Below, one piece after another: positions 1 through 13,800 of a stretch of 64,000 nucleotides of DNA. The DNA is taken from the NCBI GenBank assembly GCA_965153455.1, contig OZ234500.1, positions 10,726,001-10,790,000 of the forward strand, written 5' to 3'. A program made the position numbers and the translations under genes. The stretch is from Sphagnum compactum (lineage: Eukaryota; Bryophyta; Sphagnopsida; Sphagnales). The notes beneath the pieces are model-generated. The model did not search any database. It was not told where the DNA came from and saw only the letters and a list, made by a program, of their open reading frames with translations. The first letter of the stretch is position 1. Each line of letters begins with the position of its first letter.

Positions 1-3000
1 GACGTATCCAGCTACCTACTTAGGTTTTGTTCCCTGTTCAGAAATCGACAATTCTTTCTTTACCCTTACCTTCTTGGGGAGGGATAAAAGGAAATTTTAT
101 AAGAGAAGTGGCGACACTAGCAACTGGGTTACATTGGAATTAAGGTGGTATTTTCTATTTGCGTATTATTGGATGTGCATTAATTGCCAATGCAAAATAA
201 AATTTATATTGAATAGTTTGATTGTATGAATTTCGAATTTTTGTCACTCAGCACTTTTTTGTAATGTTTCTTCATCCACTGATCGTTTGATACTTTGCTT
301 ATTATGATAGTAGTGGTGAACATAAAGACTTTAAAAAAATGAAAATCCTTGCAAGATAAACATAGTCTTCAGCCATATGCTTTGGTTGTAAGCCTTCTTA
401 TTGTCTTTTTTCTAGATCCCTTTCATAACATGCCCAAGCTTAGCATACCATTATCAAAGTCTAGCTCTTTTGCATCTGGAACAAATGAAATAGGTGTATG
501 GAAACACACCAAAGAAAGAAATAAGTGTATGAAAATATCAAATATGCAATTGAGTTGAAATAGAGAATATTTTCATAAAGTTGCACAAACTTAACTGAAC
601 CTACTTAACTTTAAACATCATAGCAAAATCATTATGGTTTATACTTCTTAAATATTCCTGTATATAGCCTTTTGCATCAAATTTGACATGCCAAAGAGGT
701 ATTTGACACCTCATTCTATTCCGCCCAGTGTTCAAATGAGCCATTCATGTCCCAAGTTTGTTTGTTGGTTTTTAGAACTTTGTAGCATGACAAGAAGCTT
801 TTCGACACAAGAAAAAAGTTTGAGCAATTCAAGCTCCTATTATTTGCATGTGTTACACAAGGGTGGAGTGTGTAGGTTACAGGATAGGAGAACATTGAAA
901 GTGTTTCAACATACTTGTTAGGTGAAGCATTCAATTATAGTTCTCATTAGGGAATTTGAACTATGGTTGAAAGTACTTAACTCTTCCTAGGGAATCTCAA
1001 CCATAAGCTGCTTGTAAAATTCAAGCATACAATAAGGAATGACAATTAGCAAAATCATTTGATCGTTCAACTACTGTTCCCACTCATTGATGCAGTTCAA
1101 TAGTTCAACATCCTAAAACCAAGTCTTGCAAGTAGAAATTCCAAGTCCTCACAATTTGCTTATTTTATTTTATTGGTACATTTGTTTGTTGTTTAGGTGC
1201 ATAAACACAGAAAATGAATTTAAAACACAAACTTCTTTGATGAAATAAAAGAACTAGACACATTTTGCAAAACAAATGTGGTTAGACCAACAAATAGGAA
1301 ATGGCATGGATGACATCTCAAAATAGTTCATCAACAATGATTATTGCCACAATCATTGCTAAAATCATTGCCAATGCCATCACATAAAATTCATCCATGA
1401 ACGTTCACATTTCAATCACATGGATAAAATTCATCCACTGATCATCCATAATGTATTTAAGATTTTGTCAAAAAAACTCATTAAGATGACCTTGGTAACC
1501 TCCCAATTCCATTAGTTTGTAATCCTTTATGAATCCTCCATGAAATAAGGTGGATGATTACATAGTTACATTTCATTTTTGTGAACATGTTTATGAACAT
1601 CAATAATGTTTTTCTTTGTTCCATGCAAATGATCTTCAAGTTTTCAAGGAGATTTGGTTTTACTTTGACAATTATTTATGCAAGGTTCAATTGAAGTTGG
1701 TGGTGGTCAATACATCATCTTTTTATAGCAATGAGGACAATATCAAAGTGTTTATTCAAATCCTTTAATCCATTTGTCATTATTCCTTTTCAAAATTTAT
1801 GTCCTTTTTTTATCCATGGCAATTATATTTTTAGGCATTTTTTAACATGGTGATTTTCCTTGTGAGAGTGCCGAACATGGAGTTGAATATTTCATTTTTA
1901 AAATTATATTATGCTTTTGATGATATGGTGCACCATGGTTTGAAGAAAGATGAAAATGTCCTTCACAATTGGATTAGCCTTAGTTCCATGTCAAAATCCA
2001 ATATTCAAAGGCCATTCTAAACTACCAAAGAGATTCACCTTCTCAATGTCCATACCTTTATCAAAGCTTGTTCTATGCTAACATTGTTTGTTGTGGATCT
2101 TAATGCATCCAAATGATTCAAATATATTTGTTTGAGTTTAGGTTATGTGTGTTGTCTTTTTAAATTTATCAACTTATACTTTATTGATGATGTTTTTGTG
2201 ATGTAGGCAACAATGCAACATGCGAGAATCCTGATCTAAAACCATCACTTGTGCATACTTCTTAGATTTTAATTATTTGATGAAAAAACAAGGAAGGTGA
2301 ATTTTGGATTATGAGTAAATTTATTCTTCATTTCATTATCCTATTGTGCAATGATTGTCAATTACCAGTAACGGATTATGCCATAAGATTGTTCATGTAT
2401 AAACATAAAGTTAACATAATCAAAAGGAGCTAACTAAAAATCAAACATCCTTCGAAAACATAATTCAAGATCTTACTCAACACATTGAGTGTCAATAAGC
2501 TAAAAGCGAAATGTAGGCTACAAGAAGTACCTTCAAAAAGGATAATGAATTCCATTCTAATTGAATCCATCAATTGTTCATCGAGACCTATTCATCATCT
2601 CTCATCCAATGTTTTCATTCACCTACCTTTAATCAATCATTCACATGTCCTCCATAGTTTTCATTTCATTTATTTATAATTTTCATTCATCCATCTTCCA
2701 TTTAGGTTTTTCAATCATCTAGTTTCAACTTTCATCAATCATTCCAACATTATTCATCCACATCTTCATTCATTTAATTTTCATCCAAGGTTTTTTTCAC
2801 TGATTTTTCATCCATATTTTAGATTCATCCATGCTGTTCACATGTTCACCAGTTAAACTTTTATACCATTCACACCCACGTGCTCACCTAATAACATTTC
2901 TGGTTCTCCAAGGGATGTGGCAATAACTTTCAATTGGACTAGACATGTGCTATTGGGTTGAAATTTTAATGTGTTTATTATGCAATGGTGAACACAAGGT

Positions 3001-3468
3001 GAACTTGGCATTTTCAATCATGATAATTGCAAAAGGGATCTCAGTGTCATTCTGTCAATAGGCATTTGTCAATGTGAATCCTTGATGGTCCTTTGTTTGC
3101 TTTAGTTCATTTTAAGGTCCTTTGGTCTTGAAGAGCCAATTTTCTTTACCATTTATTTGGATTTATGATCATGGAGTTCAAATATTTAAGTTATTTTGTT
3201 GTTTTATTAGCATATGATTATTTTGCTTCCCAATGAACAACAACAACCACAAGGATGTTCCATGGTCCTTGTTAAACTTTCTTGTCAATTGTGTTCCTTA
3301 AGTGGTGTTTGCACCCCTTTAAATTCTTTTGCTATAGTGGATGTCATGATGGGATTTTTTAAACATCATTTTTCAACACTTTTTTGGAGAAGTTTTTAGG
3401 ATACTAACTTTTTGATTTGTGCAACACCATTTTTATATTTTTATAATGCTCACTTTCCTTTCCTGATA
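1..3468. other. Intergenic, AT-rich, no gene seen
   Basis: I see no open reading frame with recognisable protein similarity on either strand. The stretch is low in complexity. From about 1300 to 2900 the words TTCATCCAT and CATCCA recur in degenerate form, suggesting an old decayed simple repeat. No RNA gene was recognised. Confidence 0.6.
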
Positions 3469-3912
3469 TCTATCTATGAAGCAAGGTAGTTTGATTGTTT
3501 TGTTTTGTTTGTACTTATGAGATCCACCGAATTGGGATGCTTCAGATGGCATTCTTGGTCTCTTTGGAAAGTTTTCGAGGAGGAGGGGTGCATTGGCTTG
3601 GTTTCATGGCGTTTGGACTTGCAGTGTAGAAGTTTTTGAATATTGAATGATTTCTTCTCTGAAAATTAAATTAAATCCTAACTGAAAATTTTGGAGGAAT
3701 TGGAATGTGCCTTTGTGTTGTTGGAAACATCTTGATGAGCAGGAATTCATGGAATTTATTTGGTAAGATTTGGATCCAGAATGTGGGAGATATTGATTTT
3801 AAAGTGAGTTCTGCTGCTGAAAATTCAAATAAAATTAAAAAAACCAGGTTTTTGAAGGAAAAATTGGTTGAACATGTAGTAACACTTGGGCAAACAGCAC
3901 AGGCCACACTAG
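3469..3912 (+). mobile_element. Helitron-like non-autonomous element, unit 1 of a tandem pair
   Basis: Seen: a unit that begins TCTATCTATGAAGCAAGG and ends GGCCACACTAG, followed directly by a second, similar unit. The base before it is A. Known: Helitrons begin with TC (often TCTAT in plants), end with CTRR, usually CTAG, insert between A and T and make no target duplication. It carries no transposase or helicase ORF. A clear 3' hairpin just before CTAG was not established by eye, so the family call is an inference. Confidence 0.5.
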
Positions 3913-4357
3913 TCTATCTATAAAGCAAGGTTGTTTGTTTGTTTTGTTTTATACTTATGAGATCCACTGAACCGGGATGCTTCAGATGGCGTTCTTGGTC
4001 TCTTTGGAAAGTTCTTGAGGAGGAGGGGTGCATCAACTTAGATCCATGGCGTTTGGACTTGTGGTGCAAAAGTTTTTGGATATTGAATGATTTCTTCACT
4101 GAAAATTAAATTAAATCCTCGCTGAAAATTTTGGAGGAATTGGAATGTGCGTTTCGTGTTGTTGGAAAGTTCTTGATGGGCAGGATTTAATGGAATTTAT
4201 TTGATAAGATTTGGATTCAGAATGTGGGAGATATTAATTTTAAAGTGATTTTTGCCGCTGAAAATTCGAATAAATTCCAAAAAACCAGGTTTTGGAAGGA
4301 AAAGTCAGTTAAGGATGTGGTAACACTTGGGCCAATGGCACACTTGGGCCACACTAG
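3913..4357 (+). mobile_element. Helitron-like non-autonomous element, unit 2 of a tandem pair
   Basis: Second unit, abutting unit 1 with no spacer. It begins TCTATCTATAAAGCAAGG, ends GGGCCACACTAG and is followed by T, so the pair as a whole sits as A|TC...CTAG|T. The two units align along their whole length with scattered substitutions and small indels. Head-to-tail tandems are known for Helitrons and would fit rolling-circle replication past the terminator, but a plain tandem duplication cannot be excluded. Confidence 0.5.
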
Positions 4358-7312
4358 TTCGACATTCTTTTACATCTTTGGATTCCATTATTCTTTTGAG
4401 TTTTAAACTTTTTAAAGCGACTTTATTTCAGTCATTATCACTACCTTATTAAGATTAGGGGGGTTGACTACTCATTGCTTTCTCTCTTGCCTTTAGGTTT
4501 TTGGTCAAGTAACAACTTTTCCTTTCAGATGTTCTAGCTCATGTCAATATTAACACCTTTGCTATCAACCATTGATCCGATGATCATACACCTTTCTCAT
4601 ATGTGTTTTCATTCCTTGTGCATTGTACAATATTGATCAACATTTCAATCCACTCAACAACACATTGACATTGTCTTTCCTCAAAAGGTACCTTTGTGGT
4701 TTTATCACTCCAAACTCACATGAATGCATATTCTTCCTATATCAATTAATAGAGTTGTAGAGTTCGAGGTTGGACACAAAAAGAAAGGAATTTCAAATAT
4801 CAATACTCATCATTTCTCTCCCTCATATTATAATTCTTCTTTGATGATTTTCACATACTTACAACGTTTCGGACATGAAAAGTTCATTTGGGACATAGCC
4901 TTCATTATTTCAAAATTGTTGACATGATTGGTGTTTTCAAATTTTGCATGCCTTATACATTATCATTCATTGTAGGTTATTTTCTTGTGGGATAGAGCAT
5001 TTTGGGATCATACATCACATTGGGGAAATAATAGCCTATTGATAGATTTCTTTAAATTCCATCTTCATGTCCTTTTAGATCATTTTGTACATTGTTAAAC
5101 GACAAACAAAACACCCCATTTTAGTTGGTCACCATTGTGAATAGTGCTAATTTGAATTGATTTGTTGATGGGGAAGACACATTCACATCTTTGTGTGGAA
5201 AGTGTTGTGCTGACTAAAGGATGAACATTTACTTGTGCACTAACAATGTTTTGTCATAAAAAAGTTGCCATGAATATGCTTTCATTTGTATACCATCCAA
5301 TAAATTGGAGACTCAGGATTGAAAACTAGCTTGGACATCAACCTTTGAATTAAAGCCAAACTGTCAAGATGACAGACATACTTCATTTGGTGGTCATTTT
5401 GCATATTTCAAAAGCATCAAATCTCATAACATGTTACTCAAACCACAATGCTTCACAATGTGACATGCTTACAATCTGTTATCTATGCTATTATTCTGTG
5501 ACTCAATAAGCATAAAAATAACATGTGAGCTACAAAAGCCAATGTGCCCATAAAACACCAATTGAATGTTTCACCATTAGACATTGGTCAACCATGTTGT
5601 CATGTGTAATGATTAAAATTTGGAAAAGGAGGTTTATCATAGTTACACAAAAAAGTGCAAGGGGAACCTCTTCCCTTTGCACTACCAATGGTACTCTTCT
5701 AGAGATCTTTTGTGTATTAGTGTCAATGTTACCTAGACAGGACTCTCATAGTAAGACTATTGTAAGCCTACTGTACTTCACTTTGAAGTTCAGATGGGAT
5801 CCTGCATGTCCACCCTAGCTATGCCACACCTTTGTAATTGAAGTACAATGATTTCAATCATATGGTTTAGATTGGTGTATCACATGTGATAAAAATTGTA
5901 GCATAACAAAGTGGGGTGTAGATGGCCTCATTTGAGGTCTCACTTGCACATGTCCAAGACACATGAAACACTTGTAAAATCATGTAACGGGATTTCATGT
6001 GTAACTTCCCAAAGGGAGTTGACAACAAAGGACCCCCTCCTTCATTAAAATGCGCATATGCTTCATTTTGCAGTTAAACAAAATCCAAGTTCACTTCTAA
6101 GCTTGTGTTGTGGTCGTACCAGCTAATAACCAGACAGGACACTAAGACAACTGAATCAATAATGCTTAGGGTACACCATAGTTGTGATTTGGATTAACAA
6201 CAGTAGTGACTAAATTTTTGACAAGAAAGAGATAACGCACATGCGATGGTGTTGTTGCTGTGACATGAATAGACAAACTTCCAGCTGTCAACAAAGAGTC
6301 AAAAAGATAAAAACAGCACATGCTTGCATTTTCAAAGCCCAGGTGCAAATTGCTTTGTACATACCGACTGGAAAAGGGTCAATTTAAGTCAGGCTTCTTC
6401 TTGTACCTGAGAACAAGTTGAAATTCAGTGATCCCCTTCCAAGTCTGTTGATTGAGCAACATAGGTTTTTCTTAGCAATGCATCTTCCTTTCTTGGCAGT
6501 GAACTGGCAAATTAGCTGTCCAAGAGAAACGGACACCAGTAGGTCAGGAACTCTCTCATTCACCTGCAAAGTTAGGCATGAAAAGTTTTGTCAGATCTTC
6601 AAGATGTCAAACAGCAGCACTTGCACCTGAAAAGTCTCTCAATATGCTTTTACTTAGCTTTCCTAAAGCAAGCAAATGTGGAACACATGTAATATCAGCA
6701 TAGTGATAGACTGCTAGGGCTTTGTCCTTAAGTGACAGCAAGCAATGACATACATATATATCTAGTGACTGCAACATCAGAGAATTATTCATACATTACA
6801 TGAGTTATTTTGATAATCTTCAGTTTGACCCAAATGTTCAGAACAGTCATCCTATTCATATGCATCAACCCACTATTACTATTTTGCTGCATAGATTGCC
6901 AGAGTGTTGCTCATATGTAAAGAGGATCTATTTGAAGGACAAGAGATATTGATAGGTTAAGTGATAGAACACAAACATAATGCAGCAATACAATCACACA
7001 TCCTCTATATCCAACATGATTCCAGATACAGAGGACCCTAGTTTTCCTAAATTTTTTTAAAGTGCAGACATTGACATGTTGGGGAGATGGAAAACCTGAC
7101 CTGAGAGAAAATGAGCTGAATGAAAGGTGCTTCCTCTGTCTTGAAGAAGTCAACCGCAAAATCCCAGATGAATGGGACCAAAGCCTGCCGAGTTTCAGCA
7201 GCATGGTTGGCACAATGCTGTCCATGACAAGGAATGCCTTCCGTCAAATTCTTCTCAAGGATATAGCCATGAAATTCAGGTTTGGAGAAAGCAGCCTGGA
7301 TCATACAGGCAT
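4358..7312. other. Intergenic; downstream flank of the RIN13-like gene
   Basis: No gene can be supported. A reading frame on the minus strand around 6384-6569 looks somewhat exon-like, but has no recognisable family and no matching neighbour exon. The last few hundred bases presumably hold the 3' UTR of the minus-strand gene that ends at 7313. Confidence 0.45.
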
Positions 7313-10145
7313 TCAGAATCTAACATCTGGAAAATCAGTCCACAGGTCGGCACTATCCAATTGTTCGAGGACGTCTTGTAGTGAGACTGAAGCTTCCTGG
7401 CCTTCATCAACAGTGCCATGTAGCATGTCTAATCCATTGTGGAACTCTTCAAATGAGGATGCCGCATCTACAGTCCATCCTTGAGGGGGTCGAGCAAGAA
7501 TATCAATATTGCCTAAGTTAACAGGGGGTTCATTTGGTCTTTGGAAACAAGGTGTATCACTGTGATGCACAAACTGCTGATCCATGTTTCCTGAACCTGG
7601 AATGGCATAAGGATCAGTTACTGATGAAGAAACAGGGCTGTAACTAGTGTATAAAGGAGGTATCTGCACATTACCAACTTGTTGGTCTATCCTAGCACTG
7701 CCAGTTACATAATGATGACCCAATGTCCTTTGTACCACCATATGGGAATCAGCATTTGGCACACCTGACTCTAGAGCACTGTTTCCATGGAACCCATCAG
7801 AAGGCAACAGGCCTGGAGCTAGACTAGGGGAAAGAGGAGGAGAAGCCACAGTGGTACCCTGCAATGATTGATGAGATGGCTCTATTGATGGTGGAATATG
7901 CAAACATTCCCCTGCATACCTTCCCACAGGCATTGAGTAAGATCTTGGAAGATAAGAGTACTCCTGAAAACCCTCATTTGAATAAACTTGAGATGCCTTC
8001 ACTGCAGCATGGAGGGATTGGCTGAATTTGGAATGAGACCCTTTTTCCCTTGTCCTTCTTCCCTGAGGAAAACACCTTTTCCTGCCCTCACTGGAAGAAA
8101 GGGTTGCAGGCAATCTTCGAGATGTCCCTGAAGGTAATATGCTTGGCTGAGGAGTAGCACTTACATTCACCTGGTTCTGGTTCACACCACCTTACCCACC
8201 ACATCTCCTCTATCAAATTCCAAGCGAAAGCTACATATATGGGCAATAACTTTGATTGGTTAGGAGAGAAAACCAGCCCTGAAGGCAGCAAAAAACTCAG
8301 GAAAACTTATAAAGCCAGGATATGTCTTCATTGGCATTCACAGTTCATTTTCTGAATCATATCTCTGTGTGATCACAGAAAGGGCAAATCTACACACCAC
8401 TTTGGAGAGCTAATGTGGATTTACTTCCTTATGTCCAATGACACAAGCAGAGGTCAGAACTATTTACTACTAACCATTAAAAAACCCTGAAAACTCAAGA
8501 AGTGTCCCAAAAAAAAGCTTTCGCTGATTAAAAAATAAATAATTTCCTCCAAGTATTTCTAAAAGATACAATTCTTTCTCACCTGAGAATGTGGGTACCA
8601 CAGGGGCTGCTCTGGTTGCAGTTTGACTTCTGTCACCTGAAGTTGCCCACAAGGAACCTAAACCTGTGCTGGTCACCACTGTGCTCATAGGAGGAGGTGG
8701 ACGAGGTTGAGGAGGTGGTAGTGACTTGGTTAGCTTTCTAAGAGCAATCCACTTTGCATCTTTGTCTGAAGCATGACAGTGGTCACCCCATTGATTTCCA
8801 TCACCCCACTCAAAACAGGGTGCTTGCTTGTCACAGACATAGCAGTGACACTGCATCCCCCACCAACTTGATGCATCAGCAATCAACCCCTCAAATTATA
8901 CAGTCCCCAATGTTGAGGTTCACCATAATGCATGATTCCACTATGCTTGAGCACACTCATGACCCCGGATGACCAGAGATACTAACAACAAACAGTGACA
9001 CTCTCTGAGCGAGGAAGCAGGACACACCAGCCCCTGATGCTGCAGATCGAAAGACAAAAAGCTTATGCGAAAGAGCAAACTCAAAACAGTTATCTGGAAC
9101 CTAACTGATACTAATCTCTGTTTCTGTTAAGGAGAAATGTACACATCAGCATTTCCTTTATTTATTTGAGTGATGAAAGTGAACAGGTTAATTCCGGGAC
9201 TCTTCTTATTGGCTTGGAGATGCTCACTTGTGTGCAGTATTTAACATGAAGGCTGGTCTTAAATGGAAAGTGGACACACAAGTGTCTGGCATGTGGAAAA
9301 TCCCTGCATGCAACCTGCAAAGGACAAGCACCTTCAGCCAAATACTGAAGAACATAAATCAATGGCTGTACCATCAAGCTGTGCAAAGGATTAAAATAAA
9401 CTGTGCACATCCATCCTGCATAATACTCCAGAATTGGCATGACATACAGCTGCTTTGACATGAGGTACCATGTTGTGTCACTCAGACCACAATCCATCAA
9501 CGTGGAGAAGGAACACCAACAATTGCTATGCACAACAAATTCAACAGCTACCAGTTCCATTACACATACCAGAGAGCATACAGAGAAACAAACCTGGTAA
9601 TGAGACAATAAAAGCCTACACACACAACAGATTGTACCAGAAATATCCACTAACTAACGCTTACACGATCAAGGAACTGAGCGTAAGCATCCCTGAGTTA
9701 GACCCTAATTGGGCAACAACTTCCCCTATCCAGAGCATGAAAATTCCACATTTTCTTGCACGAAACACCAAACAGATACTGAAAAGAAAGGGGGGCTTAC
9801 AGGTCCAGTTTCCCCGGTCATAACAAGCTCCTCTGAGTCGACATCTGCACCGACAGCCACGGCTGCTCCTGTGGCTGACGCATCGGGATCAATGTCCAGG
9901 ATGCAGCAATCATCGTCATCGACAACAACAACACTACTCCTTACCGACCTTACTCTGTCCCTGCTGCTGCGCACTTTAAGCTCCGCCGGCCTCTCAACTA
10001 TCATCAAATCGTCGTCCACGTCCACCATCTGCCACGACCTGGATCTCTTCAAGTTGGAGTTGCACAGAGCTTGTACAGAAGCTTGATCATCGTCATCGTC
10101 CTCGGAGGAGCTACTGAGATAGAGCAAAGTTGCAACCGAGTCCAT
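7313..10145 (-). CDS. RIN13: RPM1-interacting protein 13-like protein (RIN13 family)
   Basis: Model: exons 10145-9801, 9314-9228, 8850-8583 and 8190-7313 (525 aa), all with GT-AG introns and closing in frame. The start is the ATG at 10145; a GTG three codons upstream is not a credible start. Seen: an acidic N-terminus (SSSSEDDDDD, residues 11-20), then DDDDCCILDIDPD (76-88); a Cys/His module at about 116-175 with CRDFPHARHLC (118-128), a CxxCxCxxC cluster at 142-150 that spans the exon 2/3 junction, and DHCHASDK; a proline-rich stretch after it; a long polar C-terminus ending in FPDVRF. Known: this Cys/His signature typifies plant proteins annotated RPM1-interacting protein 13; Arabidopsis RIN13 binds the immune receptor RPM1 and is nuclear. 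Inferred: a zinc-binding nuclear regulator. An immune role in this plant is not shown. Confidence 0.8.
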
Positions 10146-10309
10146 CCCAAACACCCTTTCTTCTCTCCGTCTCCTTTCTCGCTCTGATCCTTACTGCAAC
10201 GAAGCAGGAGATCCAGTGCAGGTTCAGTGCAAAGAGCGCTGAGAAGATCTGCCTGAGGCACTCTCATTACAAGGCGCAAGCCAAGAGCTCGAGCGCCAGA
10301 ATTAGGGTT

Positions 10310-10736
10310 TCAAAACAGCAACGAAATTCCGTCCTCTCCGTTCCCACATTACTAAAGCACCAGTCACCTGTCTATGGATGCGATAATGACGCCCATCCAA
10401 CATTGTTGGATGCCAAGTAGCTGGATGAGAAAATGTTTGCGGCCGATCTGAATGAACGATAATGAAACCCATCCGCACCGTTAGAGATGCCAAGTAGTAA
10501 GATGAGAAACTGTTTGCTTCCGATCTGAATGAACTCTACTGAAGATTTACTTCGTTGATTCCGGTACGGACTAGTTTTCTACAAAACAGCAACGAAAACC
10601 CGTCTTCTCGCTCGCACATTACTAACGCAGCAATCAGCTGTCTATGGATGTGATAATGACGCCCATCCGCACTGTTGGATGCCAAGTAGTAGGATGAGAA
10701 ACTTTTGGCTTCCGATCTCAATGAACTGTGTTGAAG
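10310..10736. repeat. Tandem repeats in the upstream region of the RIN13-like gene
   Basis: A segment starting near 10310 (AAAACAGCAACGAAA ... TCTATGGATG) recurs about 270 bp on, starting near 10581. Within it, a unit of about 90 bp containing GATGCCAAGTAG and GATGAGAAA ... CCGATCT is present three times, near 10371-10456, 10457-10544 and 10641-10736. The array begins about 165 bp upstream of the ATG, so it lies in the promoter or 5' UTR of the minus-strand gene. Confidence 0.8.
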
Positions 10737-13700
10737 AATTACATGACAAGCTTCCAGTACCGACGAGTTTTATTACCCAACGTCAATAGTGGTCGCCTGT
10801 AAAAAGCCCTAGAAATTATTTCCAATGCGTGAAACACTTTTTACTGAACCTGGTACAGTACAAGTAGGCGGGACCGGATATGTTATTTTTCATCCCACTT
10901 GGGAGAACAAGCAGAACTGGACAGAATCAGGCAGAGTCACACAGGGTGGAAAAAGACAAGCCCCCATCAGTGTGTTTTTTTAACAATTTTTTTTGAGGTT
11001 GTGGCACTGCCTGTCATCCACAAGGAGATTTAGCCATGTTTGGCTGTAGACCAGCTATGAAAGTAGATAATCCTTTTGTATCCTGGTTACTTGCTTGAAC
11101 AATGTGTAGAAAAATGGTGATTTAAAGAAAATTTTGGTGTTTTTTAAAAAGGGAATATTTGACTATATATATTTTTTATTTTTTTATTTTCTTGAAAAAA
11201 AATTTCCACCAAAAAAAAAAAAAAACTCTGGTCCAGATAGAGCTTGTTAGGGGTATTTAGAGTCTCCCACCAAATAAGAAATCTTGCAAAATCTCAAACA
11301 TGATCTGAGGAAGGGTGCCAAATTGATTTTTCAAGTTGAGTTAAAGGGTTGATGTGACCTATTAATCATTTCCATCTCCTTGCAGTGTCTTTTATTTTGG
11401 ACGAATTTTTGCTAAATTTTGATCTGAAAAATATGATTTCAACAAGGCCCAAACTCGCCAGATTTTGAAGAATTTTTTTTTCAGATTGCCAGATTTTTAG
11501 GGCAAGTTCCAATAGGTAGCCAAGGATAGAGAAGGATTCTGCTTTTTTTTCTACCTCCATATCTAGTATGTAGCCAAACCTGGCTAAATCATATTATGGC
11601 TGATGGCCTCTTCAGCTACATTGCAGAATTGAAAAAAAATTCCCTGCCATCCTGTCTTCTGCATGTGCTAGTAACTTCAAAAGCTGGCATTGGAGCGGTG
11701 TTTTCTTTTTTTTTGAAATTTGTGAGGTACCTAGTGGGGTTGGTGATCATCCACAAGAGGAATTTGCCAAATTTGCCTACATGTCTGACAACGTCAGAGA
11801 GGAAAGTAGAAATGTTTAGGAATCATGCTATATTTTGGCTACATGTTATAACCTATTGTCTAAATATGGCAACTTCAATTTGTTTTCCTCATAATGTGAC
11901 TGCCAGTGGGCCAATATTTTCCAAAAACAGGCCTATGCACTTTGTTGCAATGGCCTTTTTCTTTTGTCTCTAGGTTGCAAAATTTCGCCCGAAATATGAA
12001 AGCTTTCAAAGAGTTTATGGGATTTTTTGCCATACTTCAAAATCCTGACATTTTGCTTCCTTTTGGTCTTGGTCAATCATAGGATTTGGGTATGAAATTG
12101 AGTCATGGGTTGAATCCAATGGACCAGCCTTTTTTTTGGTGCAAAACTTGGCACTGTTGTGAAATATTGGACATTTCTGTTGCAAATTCAATGCAAAATT
12201 TTTAATTGCAGAAATCCTTTAAATAACCCAGATTTCTATACATGGTTCAAGTATGTAACGAAAATTATGTAAGGATGTATAGTTGTTTTTCCTTCATACT
12301 TTTTAATATCTGAATTTGATAAAATCGACTTATGGTTGATCACCACCTTGGCTACATCACAAAATTGGAAAAAAATAGAATAACAATAGACATATGAACT
12401 TTTTCTAGACATCTATCTATATCATGGATGAAAGTTAAATTAAAAATTTAAAGTGAAATTAATGATGAAATTGATGACATATGAAATGTATCACATGGAT
12501 GAAATATATTACCCTCCATCACAATCACACATATGGATGAAACTACACAAATGTGTGAAAATGAAGTTCATGAATGAAGACAACATGGATGGTTGAAATT
12601 TCCCATATGAATGAAATTCGATAATATGGATGAACGTGACTTTGCATATGCAATTGACCATATAAATGAAATTTGACAACAAGATTTGACTCATGGATGA
12701 TAGTGATGATCATCCATATGGTTAAATTTCACCTACTTGACCAATAACATCTGCATAATTAATATCTTCCATTGACACAACTTCATCCATGAAAAGTATC
12801 ATTCAATATCAATTTTCATCCATGTCATTTCTATCGTATTCAATTCTACCCACTATATAATCCCCATTTTATCCATCCTTTGGGCATAATTCATATATAT
12901 GTTATTGTACTTATATGCCAATTGCACTGATGATATGGCTATATAAATTATACCATTTATGATGAATTGACAAAAAAAACATTGCTTTGATGAACATGAG
13001 ATAATAATTGCACATCATTGTTATGAAATGGGCAAAAGACATTTACATGCGATTAGGGGCAAAATTTACAAAGACCCACAACGTCATTGAAATGGAAGAA
13101 AACCTTCATAATTTTCTTTAGTATACACGTAAACCATGCATTGAAATAACAAAAAACTTGCATTATACGGAACTCTTAACATAGATCCATCAGCTGGATG
13201 AAATATTAGGAAATTTGTCCAAATGAAGGTTTCATGTGGTGGGTTTATCAGATAACTCCTGACCCAAAAAATCTCCTCTACTTCAAAAAATTTCCAATCT
13301 TAAAAACACTAGTCATCTCCTATTAAATAGATGAGGTGCCTCCACGCTTTGTTTTTTTTTTTTTTGGGGGCAACAAGCCAATTTGATTGGCCCATCACTC
13401 AAAAAGAAAACCATGTAGGCTCCCCAAAATAGAAGGTTCTATTTTGACGTATAGAGTTCCTCCCCTTTGGCCCACCTAAACATAGGTGAAAGGTCAACAT
13501 TTGCCAAAGCATATGGCATAAGAGTGAGATGCTATGGAGAACATGTTGGGGAACGCATATGGAACATAGTGGGAACCAAGGAAGAATGAAAAAAAGCAAG
13601 ACTCTTTGAGTACGTGCTTGGGCCTTCCCATTGGCTGGCATGAAAATTCTCTTAAAAATATGAGTTTGTTACCACATTTGGCCTGAGCTAATACCACTTG

Positions 13701-13800
13701 CTAACAACACACTCCCTATAACGTTCTAGCTATAATTTCATCTAGTGCTCTGTCAAATAACTTGGAAAGATATATTTATCAAAAAAACAGACAAATTTAT
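10737..13800. other. Intergenic, AT-rich, degenerate ATGGATGAA repeats
   Basis: No gene supported. Homopolymer A and T runs are common (for example near 11160-11225 and 13350). Between about 12480 and 12740 the word ATGGATGAA and variants recur, the reverse complement of the TTCATCCAT words seen at 1.3-2.9 kb. Confidence 0.5.
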
